From the NCBI GenBank assembly GCA_964469505.1, contig CAYXZO010000010.1, forward strand, positions 1-53,999: a stretch of 53,999 bases of DNA. The letters are read 5' to 3'. The translations under genes and the position numbers were made by a program. The DNA comes from CAYXZO01 sp964469505. Its GTDB lineage: Bacteria > Fidelibacterota > UBA8477 > JABMPR01. Numbering within the stretch: the first letter of the stretch is position 1; every line of letters begins with the position of its first letter. Shown piece by piece: positions 16,631 through 25,368 of this stretch. The notes beneath the pieces were generated by a model, which saw only the letters and a program-made list of their open reading frames with translations, was not told where the DNA came from and did not search any database.

Positions 16631-18466
16631 GTGGCTAAGAAACATTTGAAATCAATTCTAGCAACCGATTGCGGTTCTACCACCACTAAGGCAATTCTTA
16701 TCGAATGGCAAGATGGTGAATACCGCCTGAAAGTTAGAGGTGAAGCACCCACTACCGTTGAAGCTCCCTTCGAAGACGTCACACGAGGTGTGCTGAATGC
16801 CGTAAGGGAAGTCGAAGAGCTAAGCGGCCGCGAAATCCTGGACGGAGAACAGATAGTCAGGCCGGAAGGAGAAAAGGGTAAAGGAGTCGATATCTACGTT
16901 TCCACTTCCTCAGCCGGCGGTGGTTTGCAGATGATGGTGGCCGGTGTGGTAAAATCCATGACCGGCGAGAGCGCCCAACGAGCGGCCCTGGGAGCGGGAG
17001 CTATCGTAATGGATGTTCTGGCTTCCAATGACGGCCGTTTACCGCATAAGAAAATCGAACGAATCCGCCGCCTACGCCCTGATATGATCTTACTCTCCGG
17101 AGGTATTGACGGCGGTACCATCAGCCATGTGGTGGAACTGGCGGAAATCCTAGCGGCCGCCAATCCCAAACCGCGTCTAGGCAGTTCCTATAAGCTACCG
17201 GTGATCTTCGCCGGCAATAAGAATGCCCGAGAGAAAATCAAAGATACCCTGGGGAATATAACGGACCTAACCATCGTCGATAATATTCGGCCGGTGCTGG
17301 AGCGGGAAAATCTGCAGCCCTCCCGTGATCGAATCCACGATCTTTTCATGGAACACGTTATGGCACAGGCCCCTGGTTATAAAAAACTGATGAGCTGGAC
17401 AGATGCCCCCATTATGCCCACCCCAGGCGCAGTAGGTTCGCTGATTGAGATGATCGCCAAAAGGGATGGAATCTCGGTTATGGGAGTGGATATCGGGGGC
17501 GCCACCACCGATGTTTTTTCGGTATTCAAACAAACCTTCAACCGGACCGTGAGCGCCAATCTGGGAATGAGCTACTCTGTCACCAATGTACTAGCCGAGG
17601 CAGGTTTGGCCAACGTGATGCGCTGGGTTACTCTCCATCTGGATGAACAGGAGCTAGCCAATCGTATTGCCAATAAGATGATCCGTCCCACAACCATTCC
17701 CCAAAGTCTGGAAGAATTGAAAATCGAACAAGCCATTGCCCGGGAGGCGTTGCGTCTCAGTTTTGAGCAACACAAAGCTTTCGCCGTGTCACTGAAGGGG
17801 GTTCAGACCGAACGGACCATCTCCGATGCCTTTGAACAAAGCGGTACCGGCGAGACGTTGGTGGATATGTTTGAGCTGGACCTTCTGGTTGGTTCTGGCG
17901 GCGTGTTATCCCACGCTCCGCGACGTTCCCAGGCGGCCCGAATGCTGATAGACGCTTTCCTGCCAGAAGGAATTACTCAACTGGCAGTGGATTCCATTTT
18001 CATGATGCCCCAATTAGGCGTTCTGGCTCATGTGGAACGGGAAGACATCCGGGAAAGCGCTGAACAAGCGGCCCTGGAAGTGTTTGAAAAGGACTGTTTG
18101 ATACGTTTGGGGACCTGTATTGCGCCGGTGGGCAAATTGCATCCCAAACGACCAGCCCTTAAGATTCGACTGGAGCCCAAAGATAAGCCGGCCATAGAGC
18201 GGGAAATCATGGCAGGCGAGCTGGTGCGCATAGAATATCCGTACGAACCTATAAAGGCGATCCTGATTCCCGACAAGAATCTGGATCTGGGCAAGGGCAA
18301 GGGAATGGCCATAGAGACGACCATATACGGGGGAGTAGTGGGTTTAATTTTCGATACTCGCGGAAGACGACCTTTCCAATTACCGGTCGATGATCAGCAG
18401 CGTCGGGACCTCCTACAGCGCTGGTCTCAGGCCATGGATGAATACCCGGAAGAGGAGAACGCCTGA
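16631..18466 (+). CDS. MutL/GlmL-like ASKHA ATPase
   Basis: A 611-residue member of the GlmL/MutL family (glutamate mutase accessory protein, not the DNA mismatch repair MutL). Family members have the sugar-kinase/Hsp70/actin fold: phosphate-1 loop A-T-D-C-G-S-T-T-T-K-A (residues 11-21), a second loop G-V-D-I-G-G-A-T-T-D-V near 284, and L-S-G-G-I-D-G-G near 157. It is longer than typical GlmL (about 460 aa), with extra sequence at the C-terminus. Family assignment suggests a reactivating role, but the neighbours are membrane proteins and no mutase is present, so it may power or regulate that complex. The start is GTG 16631 with GGGAGAAGGA upstream; the stop overlaps the next ATG. Confidence 0.8.
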   Translation: MAKKHLKSILATDCGSTTTKAILIEWQDGEYRLKVRGEAPTTVEAPFEDVTRGVLNAVREVEELSGREILDGEQIVRPEGEKGKGVDIYVSTSSAGGGLQMMVAGVVKSMTGESAQRAALGAGAIVMDVLASNDGRLPHKKIERIRRLRPDMILLSGGIDGGTISHVVELAEILAAANPKPRLGSSYKLPVIFAGNKNAREKIKDTLGNITDLTIVDNIRPVLERENLQPSRDRIHDLFMEHVMAQAPGYKKLMSWTDAPIMPTPGAVGSLIEMIAKRDGISVMGVDIGGATTDVFSVFKQTFNRTVSANLGMSYSVTNVLAEAGLANVMRWVTLHLDEQELANRIANKMIRPTTIPQSLEELKIEQAIAREALRLSFEQHKAFAVSLKGVQTERTISDAFEQSGTGETLVDMFELDLLVGSGGVLSHAPRRSQAARMLIDAFLPEGITQLAVDSIFMMPQLGVLAHVEREDIRESAEQAALEVFEKDCLIRLGTCIAPVGKLHPKRPALKIRLEPKDKPAIEREIMAGELVRIEYPYEPIKAILIPDKNLDLGKGKGMAIETTIYGGVVGLIFDTRGRRPFQLPVDDQQRRDLLQRWSQAMDEYPEEENA

Positions 18467-19596
18467 TGGCTCATGCATATACACCCGGTCTAAAAGTTTT
18501 GCGCGAAACTTATCTCGAAAGGGCCCGGATCTTACCTTTAAAAGGTGAGGTTAAAGTTACTGAGGGACAAAAGGTTAGCCCCGATGATGTGGTGTGTGCT
18601 ACGGCTTTGCCAGGCAACGTCCAAATGGTAAATGTGGCCAATGTGTTGAACATCGAGCCCGGCGAAGTTCCGGAGATGATGCTCAAGAAAGTGGGTGATG
18701 AAGTTGCCGAAGGAGAAGTAATCGCTGAAACTCCCGGGCTGTTTGGGTTGTTCAAAACCCGCGCCACCGCTCCGGTAAAAGGAACCATTGAATCCATTTC
18801 CAATGTAACCGGACAGGTGGTGATTCGTGAAGCCCCTATACCAGTGGAAATTGATGCTTACCTGGAGGGCGTTGTGAGGAAAGTTGTCCCTGAAGAGGGA
18901 GTAGTCATTGGTACCTATGCGGCTTTTATCCAGGGCATTTTTGGCATAGGTGGTGAGAGCCGGGGAGAATTAGCAGTAGTTGTAGAAAACCGTGAAGCGG
19001 AGTTGACGCCGGATTTGATCAAACCGGAACATAAGGGCAAAATTGTTGTGGGCGGGTCTTTCGTAAGTCTGGAAGCATATAGAAAGGCCACCCAACTGGG
19101 AGTGGCAGGTATTGTGGCCGGTGGGTTCGATTTCAATCGGCTGAAGGATATTCTCGGGTACACTTTAGGTGTGGCTATTACCGGTTCTGAAGATCTTACC
19201 ACATCCTTAATTCTGACTGAAGGTTTTGGGCGAATCAACATGGCCCGCAGAACTTTTGATCTATTGAAGAATTATGATGGTCGTTTTGCCTCCATCAATG
19301 GAGCCACACAGATCCGAGCTGGTGTAATTCGTCCTGAAATTGTAATCCCGCTGCGGGATGATGAATTATCCGGCAAGGCCCAAGATAAAGACTTCTCCAA
19401 GGGTATGGAGGTAGGATCATTGGTGCGGGTTATTCGTGCACCTTATTTTGGCCGTATTGGCCAGGTAAGTGCATTGCCTGCCGAACTACAGCAAATGGAG
19501 TCCGAAACCATGGTGCGGGTAGCGGAAATCACGTTCAATGACGGCACCAAGACGGTCTTGCCAAGAGCTAATCTGGAGATGGTGGAAACGGACTAA
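18466..19596 (+). CDS. Barrel-sandwich and KOW-domain protein of unknown function
   Basis: 376 aa, soluble. Residues about 20-130 contain paired Gly/Pro-rich lipoyl/biotinyl-like motifs (P-L-K-G-E-V-K-V-T-E-G-Q-K-V and R-A-T-A-P-V-K-G-T-I-E-S-I) of the barrel-sandwich-hybrid type seen in RnfC N-termini and carrier domains, but no acceptor lysine motif. A middle alpha/beta region (180-300) has several conserved-looking glycines (G-G-S-F-V-S-L-E-A-Y, A-G-I-V-A-G-G-F-D). The C-terminus (318-372) looks like a KOW/SH3-type barrel (G-S-L-V-R-V-I-R-A-P-Y-F-G-R-I-G-Q-V). It is translationally coupled to the MutL-like ATPase. A scaffold or adaptor role is inferred only from context. Confidence 0.6.
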   Translation: MAHAYTPGLKVLRETYLERARILPLKGEVKVTEGQKVSPDDVVCATALPGNVQMVNVANVLNIEPGEVPEMMLKKVGDEVAEGEVIAETPGLFGLFKTRATAPVKGTIESISNVTGQVVIREAPIPVEIDAYLEGVVRKVVPEEGVVIGTYAAFIQGIFGIGGESRGELAVVVENREAELTPDLIKPEHKGKIVVGGSFVSLEAYRKATQLGVAGIVAGGFDFNRLKDILGYTLGVAITGSEDLTTSLILTEGFGRINMARRTFDLLKNYDGRFASINGATQIRAGVIRPEIVIPLRDDELSGKAQDKDFSKGMEVGSLVRVIRAPYFGRIGQVSALPAELQQMESETMVRVAEITFNDGTKTVLPRANLEMVETD

Positions 19597-19597
19597 A

Positions 19598-19993
19598 GTG
19601 AAAACCTTCTTGCCATCGTTTTTCAAACCCAAACTGTCGGACGGTTTATTTGCCCCCAAGGGCCCTTTGGGGGAGGACGATCCCCGACGCCTGCTGACTC
19701 GTTTGGCTGAAGAAGTCGTAGCCCGGCAATTGAGCGTTCCTGCTGTGTTCTTTTTGGAGCTCATGAAGCCGCTAGCTTTTCTTGGCAGTCAAACATTGGT
19801 TTTTTTCGGTCCGTTTCTCACCCTTATTTTCCCGGAGAACCGCTTCTATAGTTTCACTGAGCTAATAGAGGAACCAGATAATGTAGAGTTTTTGATTAGG
19901 GAAATTGAACGGCTGGAGGGAAGCAGGGGGGATGCTCTTCCTCGTAAGGATTTATCGGCCGACCCACCGGAAACTGCTAACAAAAAAAGATGA
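19598..19993 (+). CDS. Small single-helix protein of unknown function
   Basis: Start GTG 19598, one base after the preceding stop, gives 131 aa; the in-frame ATG at 19538 would lie deep inside the previous gene. A soluble basic N-terminus is followed by one hydrophobic region (about residues 50-80, V-F-F-L-E-L-M-K-P-L-A-F-L-G-S-Q ...) and an acidic, charged C-terminal tail (E-F-L-I-R-E-I-E-R-L-E-G). I do not recognise a family. Its place between the KOW-domain protein and the DUF6754-type membrane protein suggests a small structural subunit of the same complex. Confidence 0.55.
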   Translation: MKTFLPSFFKPKLSDGLFAPKGPLGEDDPRRLLTRLAEEVVARQLSVPAVFFLELMKPLAFLGSQTLVFFGPFLTLIFPENRFYSFTELIEEPDNVEFLIREIERLEGSRGDALPRKDLSADPPETANKKR

Positions 19994-20068
19994 GCAGTTC
20001 TATATTGGATTATTCTTCCTAAAACTGCGGCGTTTAGCCGCCAGGATTTTGACAACAGAGGGGCTGGT

Positions 20069-20932
20069 ATGACACCAAAACAAGTGCAAATCGGTACGGC
20101 TGTGTTCGCCGTGATTTTCTTGATTTACTGGCTGTTGGGCCACCCGTATTTCCAGGTACAGCGCCTGACCATGTTTGTCTGCATTGTCCTGCTCTCGGCT
20201 ACCATATTGTACTACATTGCCCGGGCTAATCGCGGCGAATCTATTTATTTGCGCTCCATACCGGGACTCAAGGCTTTTGAAGAAGCTGTGGGACGTGCTA
20301 CGGAGATGGGCCGTAGCGTATTGTTCGTGCCGGGGATCATGGATATGGACCAAGTGGAAACGGTGGCCGGAGTCATCATTCTGGGCCATGTGGCCAAGAT
20401 GACCGCGCAGTATGAAACACCCTTGGAGGTGCCAGTAGCCCGGTCCATCGTTATGGAAGCAGGACGGGAGATAGTGAAAGAATCGTATCTCTCTGTGGGA
20501 CGGCCAGACTTGTATAACGACAATATGGTCCATTACCTCACTGATGAACAATTCGCTTACGCAGCCGGGGTGGACGGCATCATGTTGCGGGATAAACCGG
20601 CGGCTTGTTTCTACCAGGGCAAATTCTATGCTGAGTCCCTGATTTTGGCGGAGACCGGTAATTCCATCGGAGCTATTCAAATTGCCGGCACTGCTTCCCA
20701 GGCACAGATACCGTTTTTCGTCACCGCATGTGATTATACCCTCATTGGAGAGGAGTTTCTTACGGCATCGGCTTACTTATCCCAAAAACCCAGCCTGCTA
20801 GGCAGCATAAAAGGGCAAGACATGGGTAAGTTAATTATCATGTTGGCCATCATTGTTTTCGTTATTCTGAATGCCATTCACGATCTGGGCTGGAGTTCCA
20901 TCGATTTTAAACAATGGCTAACGGTACAGTAG
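20069..20932 (+). CDS. DUF6754-type membrane protein
   Basis: 287 aa. Two N-terminal helices (about residues 7-25 and 31-50), a soluble alpha/beta domain of about 200 residues (51-250), and a single C-terminal helix (257-277). The soluble domain carries segments I-Y-L-R-S-I-P-G-L-K-A-F-E-E-A-V-G-R and G-R-S-V-L-F-V-P-G-I-M-D-M that I associate with DUF6754; the assignment is from memory of the family, not a search. Function unknown. The ATG at 20069 has GAGGGGCTGGT upstream. The following gene's ribosome site overlaps its stop. Confidence 0.65.
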   Translation: MTPKQVQIGTAVFAVIFLIYWLLGHPYFQVQRLTMFVCIVLLSATILYYIARANRGESIYLRSIPGLKAFEEAVGRATEMGRSVLFVPGIMDMDQVETVAGVIILGHVAKMTAQYETPLEVPVARSIVMEAGREIVKESYLSVGRPDLYNDNMVHYLTDEQFAYAAGVDGIMLRDKPAACFYQGKFYAESLILAETGNSIGAIQIAGTASQAQIPFFVTACDYTLIGEEFLTASAYLSQKPSLLGSIKGQDMGKLIIMLAIIVFVILNAIHDLGWSSIDFKQWLTVQ

Positions 20933-20943
20933 GAGGGAGCACT

Positions 20944-21972
20944 GTGCTGAAAAGACAAGTTCCCATTGCCATAGTTTTCATAACTGGGCTTTTGACTTTA
21001 TTTGGTTGGTTTGTCAAAAGTCAACCTATCGAGAGTTTCCTTAACGACAAAGCCACACAGTGGTTTGACATTATAGCCAGTTTCGCGATGATTCTGGGAG
21101 CGCTCAATCTTTTGAGGGTTCAGACCCAGAAAGTTTTACGACGGCGCAAAGATTGGCAATACAGCTTATTTGCCATATTTGGTTTTTTCTTTGCCATATT
21201 TGCCGGTTTCTTTTGGCGGGGAGCTAGTTATGTTGAGTTAAGCCAGGTGGGTACCAATCCCCAGGCGCTGGCAGCTCCTATTGCCCAAGCCACGGGTGAA
21301 GATCCGGAAATAGTTGCTCAAGCTCTGGAAGGTTTGGGAGCTACTGACAAGTTTCCCATAAACCGCATCTATTTCACTGAGAGTGGAGCACATCGTTTAC
21401 AACAGAAGCTTAGCGAGATCGGAGCTCAGGCAGTGGTGAAAGAGAAATCCTGGGGTGAACACCTGTTGGTGGAAGGAACCCTTTTCAACTGGATTTTCAA
21501 ATACATCTTCACTCCGTTGGGAGCTACAATGTTTGCACTCCTGGCGTTTTTCGTGGCTTCCGCCTCCTACCGTGCTTTCAGAATTCGCAATTTTGAAGCC
21601 ACCCTGCTGTTGGCTTCAGGTATCATCATCATGCTGGGGCGTGTTCCCATGGGCTCTTACATTTCGCCTTGGTTTATGGCCTACTTGATTGTTCTGGGGT
21701 TGGGAATTCTGGTCAATTCCATCTGGAAAAAACGGATGGTTACATTCGTTTCGGTAGCAGCAGGATTGCTACTGGTAACCATTGGAGGCGCTCTGGCCGG
21801 TTGGAATTACGAAACGCTAAAATTTTTGCAGTTACCTATACTTCAGGAGTGGATATACTCAATCCCCAATGTAGCCGGGGCCCGCGCAATTATGATTGGA
21901 ATTGCCCTAGGTATGGTTGGCACAAGCTTACGGATCATCCTGGGAATCGAAAAATCCTTTATGGGGGAATAG
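20944..21972 (+). CDS. Polytopic membrane protein of unknown function
   Basis: The GTG at 20944 is preferred (342 aa) because AGGAGGG lies at 20931-20937; an upstream ATG at 20914 would overlap the previous gene. Predicted helices by eye: three at the N-terminus (about residues 6-23, 40-55, 68-90), a soluble insert of about 90 residues (95-185) with T-G-E-D-P-E-I-V-A-Q-A-L-E-G-L-G, then four or five more helices to the C-terminus. No catalytic motif is recognisable. It is the second membrane subunit in the DUF6754 block. Confidence 0.6.
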   Translation: MLKRQVPIAIVFITGLLTLFGWFVKSQPIESFLNDKATQWFDIIASFAMILGALNLLRVQTQKVLRRRKDWQYSLFAIFGFFFAIFAGFFWRGASYVELSQVGTNPQALAAPIAQATGEDPEIVAQALEGLGATDKFPINRIYFTESGAHRLQQKLSEIGAQAVVKEKSWGEHLLVEGTLFNWIFKYIFTPLGATMFALLAFFVASASYRAFRIRNFEATLLLASGIIIMLGRVPMGSYISPWFMAYLIVLGLGILVNSIWKKRMVTFVSVAAGLLLVTIGGALAGWNYETLKFLQLPILQEWIYSIPNVAGARAIMIGIALGMVGTSLRIILGIEKSFMGE

Positions 21973-21976
21973 AACC

Positions 21977-22822
21977 ATGGAACGTTTCATACAGCTTTTA
22001 TTGCGACTGGGTAGAGTAGACCGCCGCATTATTTTCTTAATTCTGGCGGTCGTGGTCCTGATCCCCCTATTAAAGCCCCTGGGGTTGCCGGTGCGACCGA
22101 CAGATACTACCCAGCGGGCTTATGATGCGGTGGAAGCCCTTCCAGAAGGTAGCCGCCTTTTGATTTCTTTTGAATATGGTCCCAGCACCATGCCTGAAAT
22201 TCATCCCATGGCTATTGCCCTCCTACGCCACGCTTTCAGAAAACATCTCAAAGTTTACATCACCTGTCTATGGCCTGATGGGCAATTCATGGCGGTTAAC
22301 GCTATAAATCATGTAGTCCCTGAATTCAACGTCGTGTATGGAGAAGATTATGTTATTCTGGGTTACCGGCCCGGCAATGAAGCGGTTATTAAGGGACTGA
22401 CTTCTGATTTACGTACCGTTTATACCGTGGATTACCACAACGTTCTGGTAGATAGGATCCCCATGATGGAGGGAGTTCACAATCTGAAGGATTTCCAATT
22501 GGTTTTCAGTCTGTCGGCGGGCTATCCCGGTACGGTGGAGTGGATTCAGTACGGCTGTGACCCCACTGGTGTTCCTCTCTCCACAGGTGTGACCTCCATC
22601 CAGGTCAACGAAATTCTGCCCTTTGAGAATAGCGGGCAGTTACTGGGGTTAATCGCCGGTATGCCCGGTTCGGCGGAGTATGAAGCCTTAATTAATACTA
22701 AAGGGCTGGGTACTGCTGGTATGGACGCCCAATCCATAGCGCACCTGGTGATTGTGATTTTTATAATCTTCGGCAATATAACTTATTACATCGAGCGCCG
22801 TCGGGCGCAGAAGAAGTATTAA
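21977..22822 (+). CDS. Bitopic membrane protein with a large soluble domain, unknown function
   Basis: ATG 21977 (281 aa) starts 4 nt after the preceding stop, with GGGGGA upstream. One N-terminal helix (about 19-38) and one C-terminal helix (255-273) flank a soluble domain of about 210 residues that begins L-P-E-G-S-R-L-L-I-S-F-E-Y-G-P-S-T. This helix-domain-helix plan parallels the DUF6754 protein at 20069, and the two may be paralogous or pair with each other. There is no signal peptide cleavage site and no known motif. Stop to next ATG is 15 nt with AAGGGAGGAG between. Confidence 0.6.
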   Translation: MERFIQLLLRLGRVDRRIIFLILAVVVLIPLLKPLGLPVRPTDTTQRAYDAVEALPEGSRLLISFEYGPSTMPEIHPMAIALLRHAFRKHLKVYITCLWPDGQFMAVNAINHVVPEFNVVYGEDYVILGYRPGNEAVIKGLTSDLRTVYTVDYHNVLVDRIPMMEGVHNLKDFQLVFSLSAGYPGTVEWIQYGCDPTGVPLSTGVTSIQVNEILPFENSGQLLGLIAGMPGSAEYEALINTKGLGTAGMDAQSIAHLVIVIFIIFGNITYYIERRRAQKKY

Positions 22823-22837
22823 GGGAGGAGCGGGGAA

Positions 22838-23680
22838 ATGACTGGAGCGGAACTTTTCGGAGCTTGGGTAGCCGTTTTCCTCACTTTGGCAATCATGAGC
22901 TTTTTGTACAAGGATAATCCCTTTTACAAAGTAGCGGAGCATTTATTCGTAGGAATTTCAGCGGGTTATTGGGCCTCCATGGCTTTCTGGACCCAGATTC
23001 AACCCAACCTCATCGGGCGCCTTTGGCCTGCACAGCATCCACCCCTTGAAGGGCATTTTCTTTTACGTTTATGGTATGGTATATACAAGATCTTCTCTTT
23101 TTTCCACTCAGGCATTTTTCCACCTGGTGGCGTTGCCAAGGGGCATGAGCTGGATTTATTGTACCTGATCCCTTTGGTATTGGGGATTTTCATGTTGTTC
23201 CGTCTGTGGCCCAGGGTGGGCTGGCTGGCCCGATGGTCCATGGCATATGTAGTAGGGCTGGCTGCCGGTTTAAGACTCTACGGTTTCTTAAATTCCAACA
23301 TACTGGCCCAGATTCGGGGCACCGCGCTGCCGTTGTTTCATGATCCCTGGACCACCTTCAATTCACTGGTAATAATTATCGGTACCCTCACGGGTCTGTT
23401 CTATTTCTTCTTTTCCAAAGAACACACGGGTGTTTTTGGGACAATCTCGCGCATCGGAATCTGGTTTTTAATGATCTCCTTCGGTGCTTCCTTCGGTTTT
23501 GCTGTCATGGCGCGTATTTCACTTCTCATTGGGCGCTTCCAGGACCTGATTCAGTTCGGTTCCGATCAATATCACCATGCCACTTTCTGGATCCTGGGAA
23601 TTATTGTAGCCATTTTAGGCTATTCGGCTATTAAAGAGCATCAGGCGAAACGTAAGACGGCCACTAGCTCGGTAGATTAA
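22838..23680 (+). CDS. Polytopic membrane protein of unknown function
   Basis: 280 aa with about seven or eight hydrophobic helices spread over the whole length. It starts M-T-G-A-E-L-F-G-A-W-V-A-V-F-L-T-L, then has S-F-L-Y-K-D-N-P-F-Y-K-V-A-E-H-L-F-V-G, a short polar stretch linking the first two helices. It has no motif I can assign to transport or catalysis. A strong ribosome site (AAGGGAGGAG) precedes the ATG. The order of membrane subunits followed by an ABC ATPase resembles a transporter or channel operon, but homology is not evident. Confidence 0.6.
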   Translation: MTGAELFGAWVAVFLTLAIMSFLYKDNPFYKVAEHLFVGISAGYWASMAFWTQIQPNLIGRLWPAQHPPLEGHFLLRLWYGIYKIFSFFHSGIFPPGGVAKGHELDLLYLIPLVLGIFMLFRLWPRVGWLARWSMAYVVGLAAGLRLYGFLNSNILAQIRGTALPLFHDPWTTFNSLVIIIGTLTGLFYFFFSKEHTGVFGTISRIGIWFLMISFGASFGFAVMARISLLIGRFQDLIQFGSDQYHHATFWILGIIVAILGYSAIKEHQAKRKTATSSVD

Positions 23681-23690
23681 CTCCGCCAAG

Positions 23691-24617
23691 ATGGAAGCCT
23701 CAATTGCCTTAAGGCAAATCAGTAAGCAGTACGCCTCCAATTGGGTTTTGGAGAACATCACGTTGGGGGTGGAACGTAACCAGTGCACTGCGGTAGTAGG
23801 GCCGGCCGGCGCGGGAAAATCCATCTTACTAAAAATTGTCGCCACTTTGGTTGAACCAACCCACGGTACGGGATATGTGCAGGGACTCAATATCACGGCT
23901 CGAGCTGACCAGATCCGCAGGTTCCTGGGATATCTGCCGCAAGAAACTTTATTAGATCCGCGCTTGAGTTTATTAGAAAACCTTATCCTATTCGGCTACC
24001 TCCGTGGGTTCTCCGAAACGGAATTGCGGAGTCGAATTGCAGGCATGGCGCGACGCTTCGAGCTGGTGGAAGCTTTAAAACTACCGGTGGAAAAGGCTCC
24101 TTTCGGTGTTCAGCGCCTGGTGGCTTTTATGGCTGCCGTTTTACACCAGCCTCAAGTATTAGTTCTGGATCAACCCACCGCGGGGCTTGATGTTTCAACC
24201 GCCTCCAAGGTGTGGCAATATCTGATGGAGCTAAAAGGACACGTCACTTTAGTATTTACCCCCTCGAATGCCGGCGAGCTGGATTTGCTGGCGGATCGGA
24301 TTTTAGTATTGAAACGTGGACGAGCTCTGTTTGAAGGGGCAATCGGAAGGTTGAATCAAGTATTTCCTCAGCGTAAAGTTCTGGAACTGGAATTAAAGCA
24401 GATTAATGATCGTGAAATCGCCATGGTACGCAATCTGGAGGGCGTTATCAGTATCTCTCAACGCCAGCGAAGGCTGGAAATCCAGATGGATGGTGATATC
24501 ACGGAAGAGATTATGAGCCACTTCCCCGAAGAGGTTATTGTGGCCACTCATATACGAAACATGAGTTCCAAAGAGATCATTGAATCCTTGCTGGAGTTGG
24601 AAGAGCACCATGCTTGA
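23691..24617 (+). CDS. Degenerate ABC ATPase, probably unable to hydrolyse ATP
   Basis: A 308-residue ABC-2-type nucleotide-binding protein with a C-terminal extension. Walker A is intact (V-G-P-A-G-A-G-K-S, residues 36-44) and so is the Q-loop Gln (L-P-Q-E, Q84). The signature L-S-G-G-Q position reads K-A-P-F-G-V-Q-R (135-142), the catalytic Glu after Walker B is Gln (L-V-L-D-Q-P-T-A, Q161), and the H-loop His is replaced (V-F-T-P-S-N, P191). The codon at the Walker B site is CAA and the frame is open throughout, so this is not decay. It probably binds ATP as a switch. The next gene, a membrane permease, overlaps by 8 nt. Confidence 0.85.
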   Translation: MEASIALRQISKQYASNWVLENITLGVERNQCTAVVGPAGAGKSILLKIVATLVEPTHGTGYVQGLNITARADQIRRFLGYLPQETLLDPRLSLLENLILFGYLRGFSETELRSRIAGMARRFELVEALKLPVEKAPFGVQRLVAFMAAVLHQPQVLVLDQPTAGLDVSTASKVWQYLMELKGHVTLVFTPSNAGELDLLADRILVLKRGRALFEGAIGRLNQVFPQRKVLELELKQINDREIAMVRNLEGVISISQRQRRLEIQMDGDITEEIMSHFPEEVIVATHIRNMSSKEIIESLLELEEHHA

Positions 24618-25368
24618 TGCCTGGAAAGCCTTATGGTTTCTCGAATCCCGGATTTACAGCCGGCGCTTCCTTGTGGAAGGCTTGGGGACTGTATTTCTAG
24701 GACTGGTGTTATTCACTCTGTTTGTTTTATTTCAAAAAGCTACGTTCGCTTCTTCTCTCAATAGCAATTATACAATTCAAGCTTTTGTAGATACTCTTGT
24801 GTTGGTAATGGTGCTTACCGCTTATGAAGCGATCACCAATTTTTACTGGCAAGCCCGCTATGGCCATAGAATGGGTGCCCTTTACCTGTTCGGACTTAGG
24901 AAGGGTGAAGGTACAATATTCTGGGCAGAAACCCTTATCGCCTTATTGAAAAGCGGAGTACACGTCTTTCTAACGGCTTTACTCTTAGTTTTGCTGACGA
25001 CCACTCCCCAATTACGGTTGAATTTGCAGGGAACAATTGTCTTCGCTCTTGCGGGAGTGCTGCAAGTCATAGTTATGAGTAAGATTTTGGGGGCTTGTAT
25101 CCGGTCTCGATTTATAGTCCAGTATTTTTTCCTGCTGGTTATGTTCCCGCTTCTACTGCTATCGGGTTTGTATTTAGGCCGACCTGGCCCTATTGCGAAG
25201 TTAGGAACCCTCAGTCAATATTTACCGCCCTATAACTGGCTTCAGGGTTTGCATCAGACCGTTTTGCTGGGTCATATCGATTATACCATATTGTTCATCT
25301 GCATAGTAGAAACCGCAATTTTGCTATGGATCCAGAGATTCCTGGGAATACTAGACGAAAACCGCTGA
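24610..25368 (+). CDS. ABC-2-like permease partner
   Basis: I start at ATG 24610 (252 aa), overlapping the degenerate ATPase gene. About six helices are visible, beginning near residue 21 (V-E-G-L-G-T-V-F-L-G-L-V-L-F). The amphipathic N-terminal segment (W-K-A-L-W-F-L-E-S-R-I-Y-S-R-R-F) is like the interface helix of ABC-2 membrane subunits, and the C-terminal P-P-Y-N-W-L-Q-G-L-H-Q-T loop resembles the end of that fold. The family call is by topology and context, not by a diagnostic motif. Confidence 0.65.
   Translation: MLDAWKALWFLESRIYSRRFLVEGLGTVFLGLVLFTLFVLFQKATFASSLNSNYTIQAFVDTLVLVMVLTAYEAITNFYWQARYGHRMGALYLFGLRKGEGTIFWAETLIALLKSGVHVFLTALLLVLLTTTPQLRLNLQGTIVFALAGVLQVIVMSKILGACIRSRFIVQYFFLLVMFPLLLLSGLYLGRPGPIAKLGTLSQYLPPYNWLQGLHQTVLLGHIDYTILFICIVETAILLWIQRFLGILDENR

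Noticed and set aside
16631..18466. Reading the gene as DNA mismatch repair MutL
   Set aside because: The motifs are those of the ASKHA fold (D-C-G-S-T-T-T-K), not the GHKL ATPase of mismatch-repair MutL; the shared name is historical.
18466..19596. Reading the barrel-sandwich protein as RnfC or a biotin/lipoyl carrier
   Set aside because: There are no iron-sulfur cysteine motifs of RnfC and no acceptor lysine motif, and no Rnf genes are near.
20000..20680. A 226-residue minus-strand frame opposite the DUF6754 gene
   Set aside because: It is antisense to a membrane protein whose topology is clear on the plus strand; the translation is rich in His and Gln without domain features.
24010..24190. 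A frameshift or decay as the explanation for the odd ABC motifs
   Set aside because: The frame is open on both sides, Walker A and Q-loop are exact, and downstream genes remain coupled, so decay is less likely than selection.
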